DNA of 64,000 nt from Gambelia wislizenii (GCA_030847615.1 JAUMIR010000002.1:193857809-193921808); one strand, 5' to 3'; counted from the stretch's first letter, positions 45,495 to 55,687 are shown. Numbers and translations are program-made. The notes: generated by a model not told the origin, from the letters alone.

Positions 45495-45740
45495 TACAGT
45501 TGTCCCTTCATATTCGCTGGGGTTTGGTTCCAGGCCCCCCCCCGTGGATACCAAAATCCATGAATACTCAAGTCCCATTATATGAAATGGCATAGCAAAA
45601 TTGTGTCCCGTATACAAGTTGGAAAAATCAAGGTTTGCTTTTTGGATTATTTTTTTTTTTTTAAGAATACTGTATTTTCAAGCCGTGAATACTTAAATCC
45701 GCGGATACCAAATCCGTGGATATGGAGGGACAGCTGTATA
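45495..45740. mobile_element. Tigger-like MITE
   Basis: Ends 'acagttgtcccttcatattcgctgg' and 'ccgtggatatggagggacagctgta' are inverted repeats, with internal 'gtggataccaaaatccatgaatactcaagtcc'. Same type as 57735-57962. Confidence 0.78.
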
Positions 45741-46155
45741 GCCAAGAGAACTGTGGTTGTAACCAACAAAAGATAAACATCATTAGCCCTTAATCCCCAA
45801 ACAGCCACCAACAATCATAAGAAGGACCATAGATCAGTAGTGGAGTAGAATTGGGTTAAATAGTTCCCAGGTTCAAGCCCTGTCATTTCCAGGTGAGGCT
45901 GGGAAAGATTTCATTCTGAAACCCTCAATTGCTGCATCCAGTCATTATGGATAATATCAAATGAAGGGATGAAAGCTACGGCCAAAAATACTGGTGTAAA
46001 ATTGGAGGGATCCTGGCAGATACCATTACCAAGCAAAATGTGGACTTACTCTGGTTGGTTTTACCATTATGTAGATGTTGTATACAGCTTACCGTCTTAA
46101 TTTCCTGAGTAATAGTAAAACATCACTGATTTATATGCTCCCCTCCAGCATTTGA

Positions 46156-46775
46156 GGGGTTGCCTAAACAGTGAAAATGCTCCTTGCAGAATTTGTCCTA
46201 ATGGGATCCTGCACCATTTCACTGCATTTGAAATGAGGGGGGCCAAATACTCCATATATTTTGTGGGGAAAACCTTTGCAACTTTCCCCGAAGTCTTTAA
46301 AAAACAGCATGAAATGTGCATTCCTGCTCATTAGGACAAGCAATGAAAATTGATATGCTTTCCCAATATCAGCAGAAGTGGGAAAATGTTTTATTGGATG
46401 TGCATGGAGGGGCGGAGCTTGCCCACAAGGTTAGTGCCCAGAATCACCATTTGAGATTTTCGCGGTAGTGATCATGCGCTACAGTGAGAAAATAGCCTTT
46501 TTTGTGTGTGTCTTGGTTTGTTTGCTTCTTTGTTGAAGTGGAAGGTCGTACTTTCTCACCTTGGATATGTTTTTTTTTTAAACTTTTTGGTGACGACAAT
46601 TTGAGGTAAATAAAAATGTGAGTAATTCACTCACGCCTGCCATCTTGATTCGCAGGCATGCCTGTTGGAACTGCCTACGATCTTAAAAAAAAACCCCATT
46701 GAGACAATAAAAGCTGCTGCAAAATGGCATTACTGTGCACCAGTCCACATTTTATTGCTTTATATAGACAAGCCC
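46156..46775 (-). mobile_element. Foldback DNA transposon, family C
   Basis: Left GGGGTTGCCTAAACAGTG; right reverse complement GGGCTTGTCTATATA; flanks tga / tgt. Opposite orientation to the copies at 32249 and 33364. The CCAAT box is seen as ATTGG (46392) and the YY1-like site as a degenerate reversed block near 46446. A second reversed YY1-like block GCCATCTTG is at about 46639. Confidence 0.68.
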
Positions 46776-49308
46776 TGTGATAAGTAATTCCAATTTTATT
46801 TTCTTATAGTATGCGCTCTCTCTCTCTTTCTGGTTGTTCGAAATATCATTTTCCCAACAAAAATGTAAAAAGATTAAAAAAAAAAATAACAATTCCTGTA
46901 TTGAGTCCCATAACTACCATCCTGGTAAGTGATAACCTTAGGCCACTTGTTTTGAAAAGTATTAATCTACAGAAGTGATTCTGTGAATGAATTATCTTGG
47001 TTAGTTTTTTTCCAATTAAGTAGCTGACAGATTTTTATGGGCACCTCCCCGAATGTAATCTGTACTGTCAGTGAGTTGCATAATTATGATTATTCTTTGG
47101 TTTAATTGTTTCATTTAAATATCCTAAGAGACCACTTAATTGAAGTATTTCCTAGCATAGCTAATTATATGACCATTGATCTTCAATGCCCTTCTAACAT
47201 TTCTCTATTATTTCAGTACTTATGGGGGATTTGTATTTCAGTGACTTTAAACAGGGAGAAGTCTTCAAAGAGGAATCTGTGAAAGCTCATGCTAAAGTTA
47301 CAGTGCCACAGAACACCATTTCCCTCTTCCCTCACTACTTCTTTACCTTAAATATATGTTTTTAATACTCTGCTGTAATGTCTGACTTGTTAGGTACTGT
47401 ATGTTGTATGGAGATTCTGCAAAGTTCTAACATTCCAATTTTTTAAAAAAAAATTCAGTGAGAGAGCAATATGTTCAAGATTACTAAGTAAGATTTAGTC
47501 TGAGGACTGTCTCTGACATGATGGTTTTCTCATTTTGCAGAGTCTGGAAAATGAACTCATAGCAGAACACTGCTATTGTGGGTTGTGACACAGATGAAAA
47601 CTCCCTTCCTGCCATCTGGCCAGGATATTTGCTTTCGTGTTTAGTTGTTAATTTGCCTCTAGTGTGTATATGTGTGGGGTAGAATCTGGCCTAGGTGAAT
47701 AAGGCTGCATTTACTTGAGAAGTGTGAATTTACAAACCCTTGTTAGAAAGAATACTTAAGAGATTAAGCTGTGAACAGAAGCTACAATAGAAGTTTCTCC
47801 CATTTTGACCACAACAAACAAGGCCCTTTGGTGTGTGCAGTCTTTATCTCATTAATTTTAAAGCCTGTGGATTAAACAAGCTTATCCACAGTTTATATGT
47901 AGGACAAACGGTTTTCATTTGAGTCCATTTCCACTTGAAATAAACTATAATGAACAATTACTCTCTTACCTATGAATGATGCTAGATAAATCATAAGTGT
48001 TTCTGCTTCATAAGCCTCTGACCTACTTATTAGGCTGTCCTCTATTGACTTCTCAGGGTTGTGGTGGAAACTTGTTCTTGGATCTTTTAGGTATCTTATG
48101 CCATTTTCATGAAATCTCATATATTGTGAGGGTTGCATAAAAAAATATTTTAATATTATTGGGGGGGGGAAGGATTAAAAGCCACCAACCTTTTGCTGTG
48201 CTTCTTTGTAATTTGGAAGTTAAGATTTCTTATGGGAAACAGTCCAATAAAACTGCCAACATTTATAAAACAACCTTTAGCAGCATTCTTACATTTGATG
48301 AAGTGAACTCTAGTCCATGGAAGCTAACATAATAATAAATGCATTAGTATTTAATGTGCCACAACACTCTTTCTTTTTGATTCCTCAGAATGTTCTCTTT
48401 GCCTATAGCCTCTGAATTATTGGAGGTTTAGTAAACTTTTCCTGTTGCATAGCATTCACTAGGGAGAGCAATCTGTAACCCCTGTTCTCTATATAAAATT
48501 CAACTTCCCACTTTTTAGTAAAAGCAAATGAGCATGCTTGACTAGTTTTCCATCCGGTTTTATGACAGCTACAAGCGGCATTCAGAAAGAAGCCATCTGC
48601 TTAAGTACATATATTCAAAATAAGTAGAACAACAGTTAATTGATGGGTTATCTTAATCTTTTTTTAAAAAAAACATGATTGATTAAAATGCGTTAAATTT
48701 AAATGCCTGCAATTTAATTAGGCAGCAGATATTCCAATTAAAAATTATACAGTACTTATAAAAATTGCTGAGAGCAAACACCATCTTAAAATGTGCATCC
48801 CCCTTACAAAGATTACAGCATGTTCTGGATGGGGCTTCTTACAAAACCTGTACACGTCCTTGAAAAATAAAGGAGAAACCCTCCTTGCTTCAAGAAAAAA
48901 GATCTTACCGGTACCTATTTGCACATTTAATTGATGAAAACTCATATGGCTGGTTGGTTTTGCAATGTCTTTAATCAGGTTGTAGCCCTTCTAATTTACG
49001 TAACTGATAATAGTTTATAAGTGTGATTGTGTTCCTGTCTTTAAACACACTGGGAGGTAATAGATTCTTACTATTTTGATTGTTCCATGTGAGGGACTGT
49101 AGGGAAAAATTAACACTTTAAGAGTCATGAATGGAGTCTGTTAGTACATTGAATACAACAGTTTATTTAAATACTCCACCAAGAGGAGAGCCTGGATGTT
49201 CAGAGTCTACTGCCTACCTGACACTTAAACCAAGCTTGTATCAAATTCTTATGAAGCCATGTGGTGGCTGCATTTGAGCAACAATCACTAACCCTTTCCT
49301 CTTCCATG
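46776..49308. other. AT-rich DNA, no feature recognised
   Basis: Long AT-rich, repeat-poor stretch with no convincing frames. It may hold conserved non-coding sequence, but that cannot be judged from one genome. Confidence 0.35.
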
Positions 49309-49385
49309 TTGTTGTTGAATGCCTTCAAGTCATTTCTGACTTACGACGACCCTATCACAGGGTTTTCTTGGCAAGATTTGCTATA
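49309..49385 (-). mobile_element. CORE/MIR-type SINE tail
   Basis: 'gttgttgttgaatgccttcaagtcatttctgacttacgacgaccctatcacagggttttcttggcaagatttgct': the tail and end of the body, reversed. Confidence 0.75.
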
Positions 49386-49741
49386 ACACCAGGTTTTCTG
49401 GGTTCAGTTGAAAACTGAGAAGCAAAGGTTTAAGTCTTCCCCCTTTCATGGGCCAAAGGAAGTGGAAAAGATAAAGCACAACTCCACAGTGCTTGTGGCA
49501 GCAAATCGTGTGTTGAAATGAATGCTTGGAACACAGCTGGTTAGATGTCAGGTCTCTTCCTGCCTATGGTGCCTGTTCATAGCAGTCCCAGGCATGTCTG
49601 TACTTGCCCACTGGGGATGGCTTGAAGGTCAGGGAGTCCATGGTAAAGACTGGGCTTGTACCCTGGTACCTCAGATCAAAGCTCAGTTTTTAAATCTACT
49701 CACTTGCCTATAGGTAGTGTGTGTGGGGGGGGGGTTGTTTG

Positions 49742-50070
49742 TGTCAGGCTCATCCCTGAATTCTGGGCATTGGAGTGGAATTCATGGAGGCCCTGACATG
49801 TAGCTAGTATTTTCTCAGGATTTTGGAATGCCTGAGAAGTGAGCCAGGCCTCCTGGTTGGCATGGTAACGCAAGTCCTACCGGGAACTCAAGGCCACGCT
49901 CCCCAGCTACTTTTACTCCCCCGTGTCTGTTCTCACGCTTGATGCCTTATTATCTCTGGATAGTTTACATTTACTTCAGTAGCAGCTTTGCAATGGTTCC
50001 TTACACAAGCTACTCTTCCAATAAAGAGTTTTATTGAAGAACCCTGAGTTTGTGTTCTGAGTACATCACA
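49742..50070 (+). repeat. 5' LTR (U3-R-U5)
   Basis: 329 bp, TG…CA. The inferred transcript start is 49978, where the 12-mer complementary to the primer site begins; a TATA-like TTATTAT lies about 25-30 bp upstream (49947-49953). The polyadenylation signal AATAAA is at 50020-50025, followed by a GT-rich stretch at 50049-50058. Hence U3 is about 49742-49977, R about 49978-50045 and U5 the rest. The first 57 bp contain an interrupted inverted repeat (TGTCAGG with CCTGACA; TGAATTC with GAATTCA). Confidence 0.95.
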
Positions 50071-50071
50071 G

Positions 50072-50083
50072 AAAGCTGCTACT
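50072..50083 (+). other. Primer binding site, self-priming type
   Basis: AAAGCTGCTACT, one base after the LTR, is the exact reverse complement of AGTAGCAGCTTT at 49978-49989 in the LTR. In Tf1/sushi elements the 5' end of the transcript folds back on this site and primes minus-strand synthesis in place of a tRNA. The 12-bp complement is seen directly; the mechanism is inferred from the family. Confidence 0.85.
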
Positions 50084-50138
50084 CCTTACTTTTATTTTTT
50101 TTTTCCTCTGTCCTGAAACTGTGGAGCCTTTGCCTGCA

Positions 50139-51671
50139 ATGTCTGACGACGCAGAGACTGGCACACAGACGGACCAAGATCTGATTGCAGCCAGCGCCAG
50201 AGAAGCCGAGGCCTCGAAGCAGGAGGCCGGGGCAGAGGGGGGTGCTGTAGCTGCCGCAGCTGAAGGCACCAGCCGGGACCGAGACCGCCGGAGGGCTGCA
50301 GTATTTCGACCCTCCACTGAGCCCTGGGAGCTGGGGATGGAGCTGGCTCCAGGGAGGGGCAGCCTGCCAAGCTTCGGCACTCCAGTGCGAGAGGTTTTAG
50401 GCCCTGCCTGGCCATGGGCAGGGGCCGGACGCCGAGAAGACCGCCGGTCCCGGTGGGACAGACCCCAGGGTGAGGGGCCTAGAGAGCCAGAAGCGAAGTT
50501 TTCCTTGGCAGAAGTTGGAACCGAGGTTCTTCAACTGAAACAGCAAATGGGTGAGATACGGGAGGTGCTCCTAGAACTCCTGCACAGAACCCCTCCAGCT
50601 CCACCAGCACCCGGAGGGGCCCAGCCTCCCCCAGCGCCACCTGCGGCTGCCCAGGCGCCCGGGGATGGAGTCCCCGCTCAGCCCCCAGCTGTACCTGGCC
50701 TGCCGGCTCCTGGACCGGCTCCCCCGGTGGGGGCTGGCCCGGTTGAGCCGCAGGAGCGACCCCGGGGCTGGAAACACCGGCACCTGAAGGCGAAGTTCGA
50801 TGGGGATCCAGCAAAACTACCCTACTTCATGACTCAAGTGGTGAGTTACATGACCCAGTGGGAAGGGGAGTTCCAGTCTGAGGCTGAGAAAGTGCAGTAT
50901 GTGTCCAACCAACTGGAGGGAGAGGCGGCTCAGTGGTTGGTGGGTCTGTATGATATGGGAGCCCCTGAACTGGGTAATTACCAAGAGTTCCTGATGGCTC
51001 TCAGGGCCCAGTTTGACGATCCCTTAAGAGGGAAGCGGGCTCGAAGCAAGCTTAGGAGCCTGAAGCAAGGCACGATGCCCGTGGCCGAGTACGCAGCTGA
51101 GTTCCGCCGCCTAGCCAGCCAAGTACCGGAGTGGCCAGAGGAGGTCAAGGTGCAGTTTTTCCAGGAGGGCCTGAACCCTGACATTCTAGAGTGGGCCAAG
51201 TTCCAGGGAGACCCCGAAACCCTCATGGGGTGGATACGGCTGGCTGGGGAAGTGGAGTCGGTGAAGGCCAGCATTAAGATGTTGCGCCGCCAGGCTGGGA
51301 CGGAGGGGAAATCCGCTGGGGCCCCCGGGAAGAAGACCAAGACGGCACGCTCGGGGGGAGGCACCACCGGAGAGACCGAACGTGAGCGAAGGATGAGAAA
51401 GGGTCTGTGCCTGCATTGTGGGAGGAGCGGACACCGCATAGCGGAGTGCCCAGAGAGGAGCCCACGGGAGCAACCCGCCGCCGCCAAGCCAGCGCGGAGC
51501 GAGGGGAGATCCGGGTCCTCCAAGACGCCCTCCAAACCCAAGACCAGGGCGACGGCCAGGGCCCTGGCAGCGGGCCAGGCGGCAGGGGAGTCCTCAGATG
51601 ATCCCGAGGATAGTGGGTCCTACTCCTCCGACGCTGAGCCGGCGGGAAACGGGCCCAGCCCGCCCTACTGA
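50139..51671 (+). CDS. gag: Gag polyprotein (capsid and CCHC nucleocapsid)
   Basis: 510 residues from the first ATG of the frame (MSDDAETG); six further in-frame codons upstream lack an ATG. Residues 119-148 form a probable coiled coil (VLQLKQQMGEIREVLLELL), 150-205 are Pro/Ala-rich, about 217-385 match the Ty3-type capsid (FDGDP…WLVGLYD…YQEFLMALRAQFDD…EYAAEFRRLA), and 424-437 are a CX2CX4HX4C zinc knuckle (CLHCGRSGHRIAEC). The basic segment after it and an acidic Ser/Asp C-terminus (SSDDPEDSGSYSSDAEP) follow. Gag would assemble the cytoplasmic particle and bind the RNA. The layout resembles the Gag-like part of mammalian PEG10 and RTL genes, which derive from this group. No frame break is present. 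Confidence 0.95.
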   Translation: MSDDAETGTQTDQDLIAASAREAEASKQEAGAEGGAVAAAAEGTSRDRDRRRAAVFRPSTEPWELGMELAPGRGSLPSFGTPVREVLGPAWPWAGAGRREDRRSRWDRPQGEGPREPEAKFSLAEVGTEVLQLKQQMGEIREVLLELLHRTPPAPPAPGGAQPPPAPPAAAQAPGDGVPAQPPAVPGLPAPGPAPPVGAGPVEPQERPRGWKHRHLKAKFDGDPAKLPYFMTQVVSYMTQWEGEFQSEAEKVQYVSNQLEGEAAQWLVGLYDMGAPELGNYQEFLMALRAQFDDPLRGKRARSKLRSLKQGTMPVAEYAAEFRRLASQVPEWPEEVKVQFFQEGLNPDILEWAKFQGDPETLMGWIRLAGEVESVKASIKMLRRQAGTEGKSAGAPGKKTKTARSGGGTTGETERERRMRKGLCLHCGRSGHRIAECPERSPREQPAAAKPARSEGRSGSSKTPSKPKTRATARALAAGQAAGESSDDPEDSGSYSSDAEPAGNGPSPPY

Positions 51672-51703
51672 GCGCCCGAGGGCGGGCTAATCCGGAAGGG
51701 CGC
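51644..51703 (+). promoter_or_regulatory. -1 ribosomal frameshift signal (slippery site and pseudoknot)
   Basis: G GGA AAC at 51644-51650 is in phase with gag (GGA and AAC are gag codons). After a 6-nt spacer, AGCCCGCCC (51657-51665) pairs perfectly with GGGCGGGCT (51680-51688). The loop hexamer GCGCCC (51672-51677) pairs with GGGCGC (51698-51703). This is an H-type pseudoknot with loops of 6, 2 and 9 nt. The gag stop (51669-51671) sits in loop 1. The pol frame has a stop at 51635-51637, so it can only be entered between there and the gag stop, exactly where the heptamer lies. Confidence 0.92.
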
Positions 51704-54700
51704 CCGGATGCCGTGGTGAGTGGAGTGAAGGGCCCGTTCTTTATCAAAGCTCGAGTGGGGGTTGGAGGGGAGGGCCCCACCCGCAAAGTTATGTTAATGA
51801 TTGACTCTGGTTGTACCCAAGTACTTATTCATCCCTCCTTAGTCAGTGAACTAAACGTTGATACTGTTAAGCTGGACAAGCCCGTGTGGCTGTCTCAGAT
51901 GGATGGGGGGATGATGAAGGGGGGCCCCGCCCGGCGCATAACTGGTCCCATGCACATGAGGATGGGCAACCACCAGGAGGAACTGCAGTTTGTGATTGCT
52001 CCAGGATTAGTCCCTGCGGCAGTTGTGGGTCTGAACTGGCTAAAGTACCACAACCCCTCCATAGACTGGATAAAAGAAACACTGACTTTTGCAGACCCGT
52101 TGTGTATCAAGGAGCACGGGGCGGGGGGAGGATCCCCAGGGGACGGGGGCCCCCTGGTGGATAAGCCGCAGAATTACACAACTGCCTTAGTAAAAGGGGA
52201 GCTGAAAGGGTTGCCAGTGGAGTACAAGGCGTGGCAATATGTGTTTGAGGAGAAGGAATGTGACATTTTGCCACCCCACCGGCCTTTTGACTGTGCCATT
52301 GAGATACTCTCGGAGTCCAGCCTGCCCAAACCTCGCATTTATTCTATGACACCAGCTGAAATGGAGGCGCTCCGAGAGTTCATAGATAAGAACTTAGCCC
52401 GAGGGTTCATTAGGCCCTCAACCTCGCCTGTGGGGGCCCCGGTGATGTTTAGGCGCAAGGCTGATGGCGGGCTTCGTTTGATTCAGGATTACAGAGGGCT
52501 AAACGCTATTAGTGTCTCCAACCAGTACCCCCTGCCCTTGATGAAGGACATATTAGCCCATCTCTCCAAAGGGAAGATTTTCACGAAGCTGGATCTACGA
52601 GAGGCCTACTACAGAGTACGGATTCGGGAGGGGGACGAGTGGAAGACTGCATTTAATTGCCCCCTAGGGGCTTTTGAGTTCCTCGTCATGCCTTTCGGCC
52701 TCAAAGGGGCCCCTGGCATCTTTCAGAACTTGATTAATGATGTGTTACGTGAATTTTTGTACAAAGGGGTGTTGGTGTACCTTGATGATGTGTTGATTTA
52801 TTCGGAGGACTACACGTCCCATGTGAAACTGGTGAAAAAGGTGCTTACCAGGTTGGGGGAAAATCATCTGTATGCGAAAATGTCCAAGTGTGAGTTCCAC
52901 CAAAGCCGTCTAGATTATCTAGGGTACCGCATCTCAAACAAAGGGATTGAAATGGACCCAGAAAAGGTTAAGGGGGTCTTGGCATGGGAAGCCCCTAGAA
53001 CCAGGAAACAGTTGCAGAGCTTCCTGGGGTTTGCTAATTTTTATCGGTCCTTCATCCCTGACTTTGCGTCGGTAGCCCTCCCCCTGACAGATTTGTTAAA
53101 AACCAAAGAAGGGAAAACCAAAGATTCCAAGCACGGTAAAGGGAACAAACCTCCCCAAAAAATTGTGTGGTCACCACAGTGCCAACAAGCATTTGACAAA
53201 TTGAAATCCCTTTTCACTTCTGAACCTATTCTCAAACACCCCGACCCCTCCCAACCTTTCGTGGTCCAAGTGGACGCATCTGATGTGGCTATGGGTGGGG
53301 TGTTGTTGCAAAAGGGGGAGGACGGGGATTTGAGGCCATGTGCCTATTTATCCAGAAAGTTCAATGACACGGAACGAAATTGGCCAGTGTGGGAGAAAGA
53401 GGCAGGTGCTATCAAGTTGGCACTAGAGACATGGCGCCACCTACTGGAGGGCTCACCCAAACCGTTTGAAGTTTGGACTGATCATAAAAATTTGGAAGTA
53501 TTGGCTACCCCTAGGCGTTTGAGCCCCAAGCAGGTCAGGTGGGCCAGTTTCTTTTACCGATTTAATTTCACCTTGAAATTTATCCCGGGGAAAAGGAATT
53601 TTCTGGCTGACGCTTTGTCCAGGCTACCACAGCATGAGAGTAAGCGCAAGGAGGTCGTTGATACCGTTTTTTCTCCTTCCCACTTGGGACTAGCCGTCCT
53701 CACTCGGAGCAAAGCCAAAGAACAGAAATCCACTGATAGCCCTGCTCAGGTGCCGGGTCCTACTGAAAGTGGCGGTGATTCACCCTTGGCGCAGGGACCG
53801 GTGCCACAGCCCTTGAACCCCGACCCGCCTTCCCCCGATCCGGGGACCCAGGGGGTGACCCCTACGGCAGATGGCTCTGCCACGCCCACTGTTTCTCAAG
53901 GGGAGGAAGGAGGGTGGCATGCTCAATTGGCCTCGGAACTGCCCCGGGACCAGTGGTTCCTGGCTCACCCCAATGAGGTAACTGTGAAGGAGGGGGTGGC
54001 CTGGAAAGGGGATCGCCTGTATGTTCCTGAGGTCTTGAGAGCGAGTATTCTCAAACAGTGCCATGATGTCAAGAGTGTGGGACATTTTGGGTATCTCAAA
54101 ACTTTACATTTGGCCCGCAGACAATTTTGGTGGCCCCGCATGAGGAAGGAGGTGGAGGATTATGTAAAGGGGTGTACCACTTGTGCAGTGTCAAAAGGGG
54201 GGTCAGGGAAGCCCAAGGGTTTGCTCCACCCTCTACCTACCCCAAACAAGCCCTGGGAGGTCATTAGCATGGATTTTATTGTGGATTTGCCAGAGAGTAG
54301 GAAAAAGACGGTTATTTGGGTTGTGACTGATTTGTTTTCCAAGCAAGCGCATTTTGTGGCCTGTAAGAAGCTCCCCACAGCCTCCCAACTAGCCAAATTG
54401 TTCATTCAGCATATTTATCGGATTCATGGCATTCCGGCCAAGATTGTGTCGGATCGGGGGGCACAATTTACTTCGCAGTTTTGGAAGGCTTTCACAAACC
54501 TTCTAGGGGTGGAGCTTGGTCTCAGCAGCTCCCATCATCCCCAATCGGATGGACAATCGGAACGAACGAACCAGACTCTGGAACAATACCTAAGGTGCTA
54601 TGTGAATTTCCAACAATCTGATTGGGTTGATCTTCTACCTTTTGCTGAAGTGGCCTACAATAATGCCACTCACCAGAGCACTGGGCTCTCGCCGTTCAAG

Positions 54701-55324
54701 GTTGTGTCTGGGCATGATTTCGGTCCCCTCCCCTTGTTGGAGGGGTCTCCCAACTCTGACCCCGTTTCGGTCTCCCAGTGGAGTCAAAAGGTCAGGGATG
54801 CGTGGCCTCATGTAATCTCGGCCTTGGACTTTGCCAAAGCACGCTACAAACATTATGCTGATCAGAAACGGGACCCTTCCCCCAGATATGCAGTGGGAGA
54901 TATGGTTTATTTGTCCACCAAATTCCTTAAGTGTCCCCAACCCTCAAAAAAGTTGGGAGCCAAATACATCGGACCTTTTCGTGTTGTTAGGATGATAAAT
55001 CCTGTGGCTTTTGAACTGTCTTTGCCTAAGTTGTACCGTCATGTACATCCTGTGTTTCATTCCAGCCTGCTCAAGCCCGTGAGCCCTCCGGACAAACACC
55101 ACCCGGCTCCAGAACCTGCTCCTCAGCCGATCCTGGTGGATCAAGACCAACATTTTGAAATTTCTGAGATTCTGGACTCTAGACTTCACCGGGGAGGGTT
55201 ACAGTATTTGGTAAAGTGGAAACACCTGCCTTTGGGCCATGCAGAGTGGGTTGCTTCTGAGCATGTCAATGCCAAACGCTTATTGCGAAAGTTTCATGCC
55301 CGCTTTCCCGATAAGCCGGGCTGA
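51650..55324 (+). CDS. pol: Pol: protease, RT, RNase H, integrase, chromodomain
   Basis: Expressed by -1 shift; I number from the first codon after the slip (51650), 1,224 residues. Protease: D52-S-G in LMIDSGCTQ. RT about 207-450: LDLREAYY, MPFGLKGAPG, catalytic YLDD 377-380. RNase H: D542 (VDASD) to D654 (LADALSRL). A Pro/Ser-rich linker at about 680-750 precedes integrase: zinc ligands H805, H812, C842, C845; catalytic D875, D935, E971 (DD35E); GPF motif at 1108. Chromodomain about 1168-1220 (HFEISEILDSR, YLVKWKHLP, EWVASEHV) with the aromatic/tryptophan positions present, likely steering integration to marked histones. The frame is intact with all catalytic residues. No ATG is needed, and the first plausible in-frame codons are not ATG, which agrees with frameshift expression. 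Confidence 0.95.
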   Translation, partial: RAQPALLSARGRANPEGRPDAVVSGVKGPFFIKARVGVGGEGPTRKVMLMIDSGCTQVLIHPSLVSELNVDTVKLDKPVWLSQMDGGMMKGGPARRITGPMHMRMGNHQEELQFVIAPGLVPAAVVGLNWLKYHNPSIDWIKETLTFADPLCIKEHGAGGGSPGDGGPLVDKPQNYTTALVKGELKGLPVEYKAWQYVFEEKECDILPPHRPFDCAIEILSESSLPKPRIYSMTPAEMEALREFIDKNLARGFIRPSTSPVGAPVMFRRKADGGLRLIQDYRGLNAISVSNQYPLPLMKDILAHLSKGKIFTKLDLREAYYRVRIREGDEWKTAFNCPLGAFEFLVMPFGLKGAPGIFQNLINDVLREFLYKGVLVYLDDVLIYSEDYTSHVKLVKKVLTRLGENHLYAKMSKCEFHQSRLDYLGYRISNKGIEMDPEKVKGVLAWEAPRTRKQLQSFLGFANFYRSFIPDFASVALPLTDLLKTKEGKTKDSKHGKGNKPPQKIVWSPQCQQAFDKLKSLFTSEPILKHPDPSQPFVVQVDASDVAMGGVLLQKGEDGDLRPCAYLSRKFNDTERNWPVWEKEAGAIKLALETWRHLLEGSPKPFEVWTDHKNLEVLATPRRLSPKQVRWASFFYRFNFTLKFIPGKRNFLADALSRLPQHESKRKEVVDTVFSPSHLGLAVLTRSKAKEQKSTDSPAQVPGPTESGGDSPLAQGPVPQPLNPDPPSPDPGTQGVTPTADGSATPTVSQGEEGGWHAQLASELPRDQWFLAHPNEVTVKEGVAWKGDRLYVPEVLRASILKQCHDVKSVGHFGYLKTLHLARRQFWWPRMRKEVEDYVKGCTTCAVSKGGSGKPKGLLHPLPTPNKPWEVISMDFIVDLPESRKKTVIWVVTDLFSKQAHFVACKKLPTASQLAKLFIQHIYRIHGIPAKIVSDRGAQFTSQFWKAFTNLLGVELGLSSSHHPQSDGQSERTNQTLEQYLRCYVNFQQSDWVDLLPFAEVAYNNATHQSTGLSPFKVVSGHDFGPLPLLEGSPNSDPVSVSQWSQKVRDAWPHVISALDFAKARYKHYADQKRDPSPRYAVGDMVYLSTKFLKCPQPSKKLGAKYIGPFRVVRMINPVAFELSLPKLYRHVHPVFHSSLLKPVSPPDKHHPAPEPAPQPILVDQDQHFEISEILDSRLHRGGLQYLVKWKHLPLGHAEWVASEHVNAKRLLRKFHARFPDKPG

Positions 55325-55358
55325 GAAAGGGGGAGGGTTGGTCTTCAGGGGGGCAGTA
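55324..55358 (+). other. Polypurine tract region
   Basis: Two purine runs separate pol from the 3' LTR: agaaagggggaggg (from 55324) and aggggggcagta directly against the LTR (55347-55358). The second is the likely plus-strand primer because it abuts the LTR. Confidence 0.75.
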
Positions 55359-55687
55359 TGTCAGGCTCATCCCTGAATTCTGGGCATTGGAGTGGAATTC
55401 ATGGAGGCCCTGACATGTAGCTAGTATTTTCTCAGGATTTTGGAATGCCTGAGAAGTGAGCCAGGCCTCCTGGTTGGCATGGTAACGCAAGTCCTACCGG
55501 GAACTCAAGGCCACGCTCCCCAGCTACTTTTACTCCCCCGTGTCTGTTCTCACGCTTGATGCCTTATTATCTCTGGATAGTTTACATTTACTTCAGTAGC
55601 AGCTTTGCAATGGTTCCTTACACAAGCTACTCTTCCAATAAAGAGTTTTATTGAAGAACCCTGAGTTTGTGTTCTGAGTACATCACA
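55359..55687 (+). repeat. 3' LTR
   Basis: 329 bp with no difference from the 5' LTR in a direct line-by-line reading. The polyadenylation signal is at 55637-55642. Confidence 0.95.

Noticed and set aside
51713..51715. GTG at 51713 as a start for pol
   Set aside because: GTG is not a usual eukaryotic start, the frame is open further upstream to 51638, and a complete frameshift signal lies in that overlap.
50978..51786. Long antisense frames inside gag
   Set aside because: Shadows of the GC-rich gag sequence; no motifs, and the sense frame is clearly coding.
55359..55687. Solo LTR from an independent event
   Set aside because: It is the 3' LTR of the element: same TSD, same sequence, directly after the polypurine tract.
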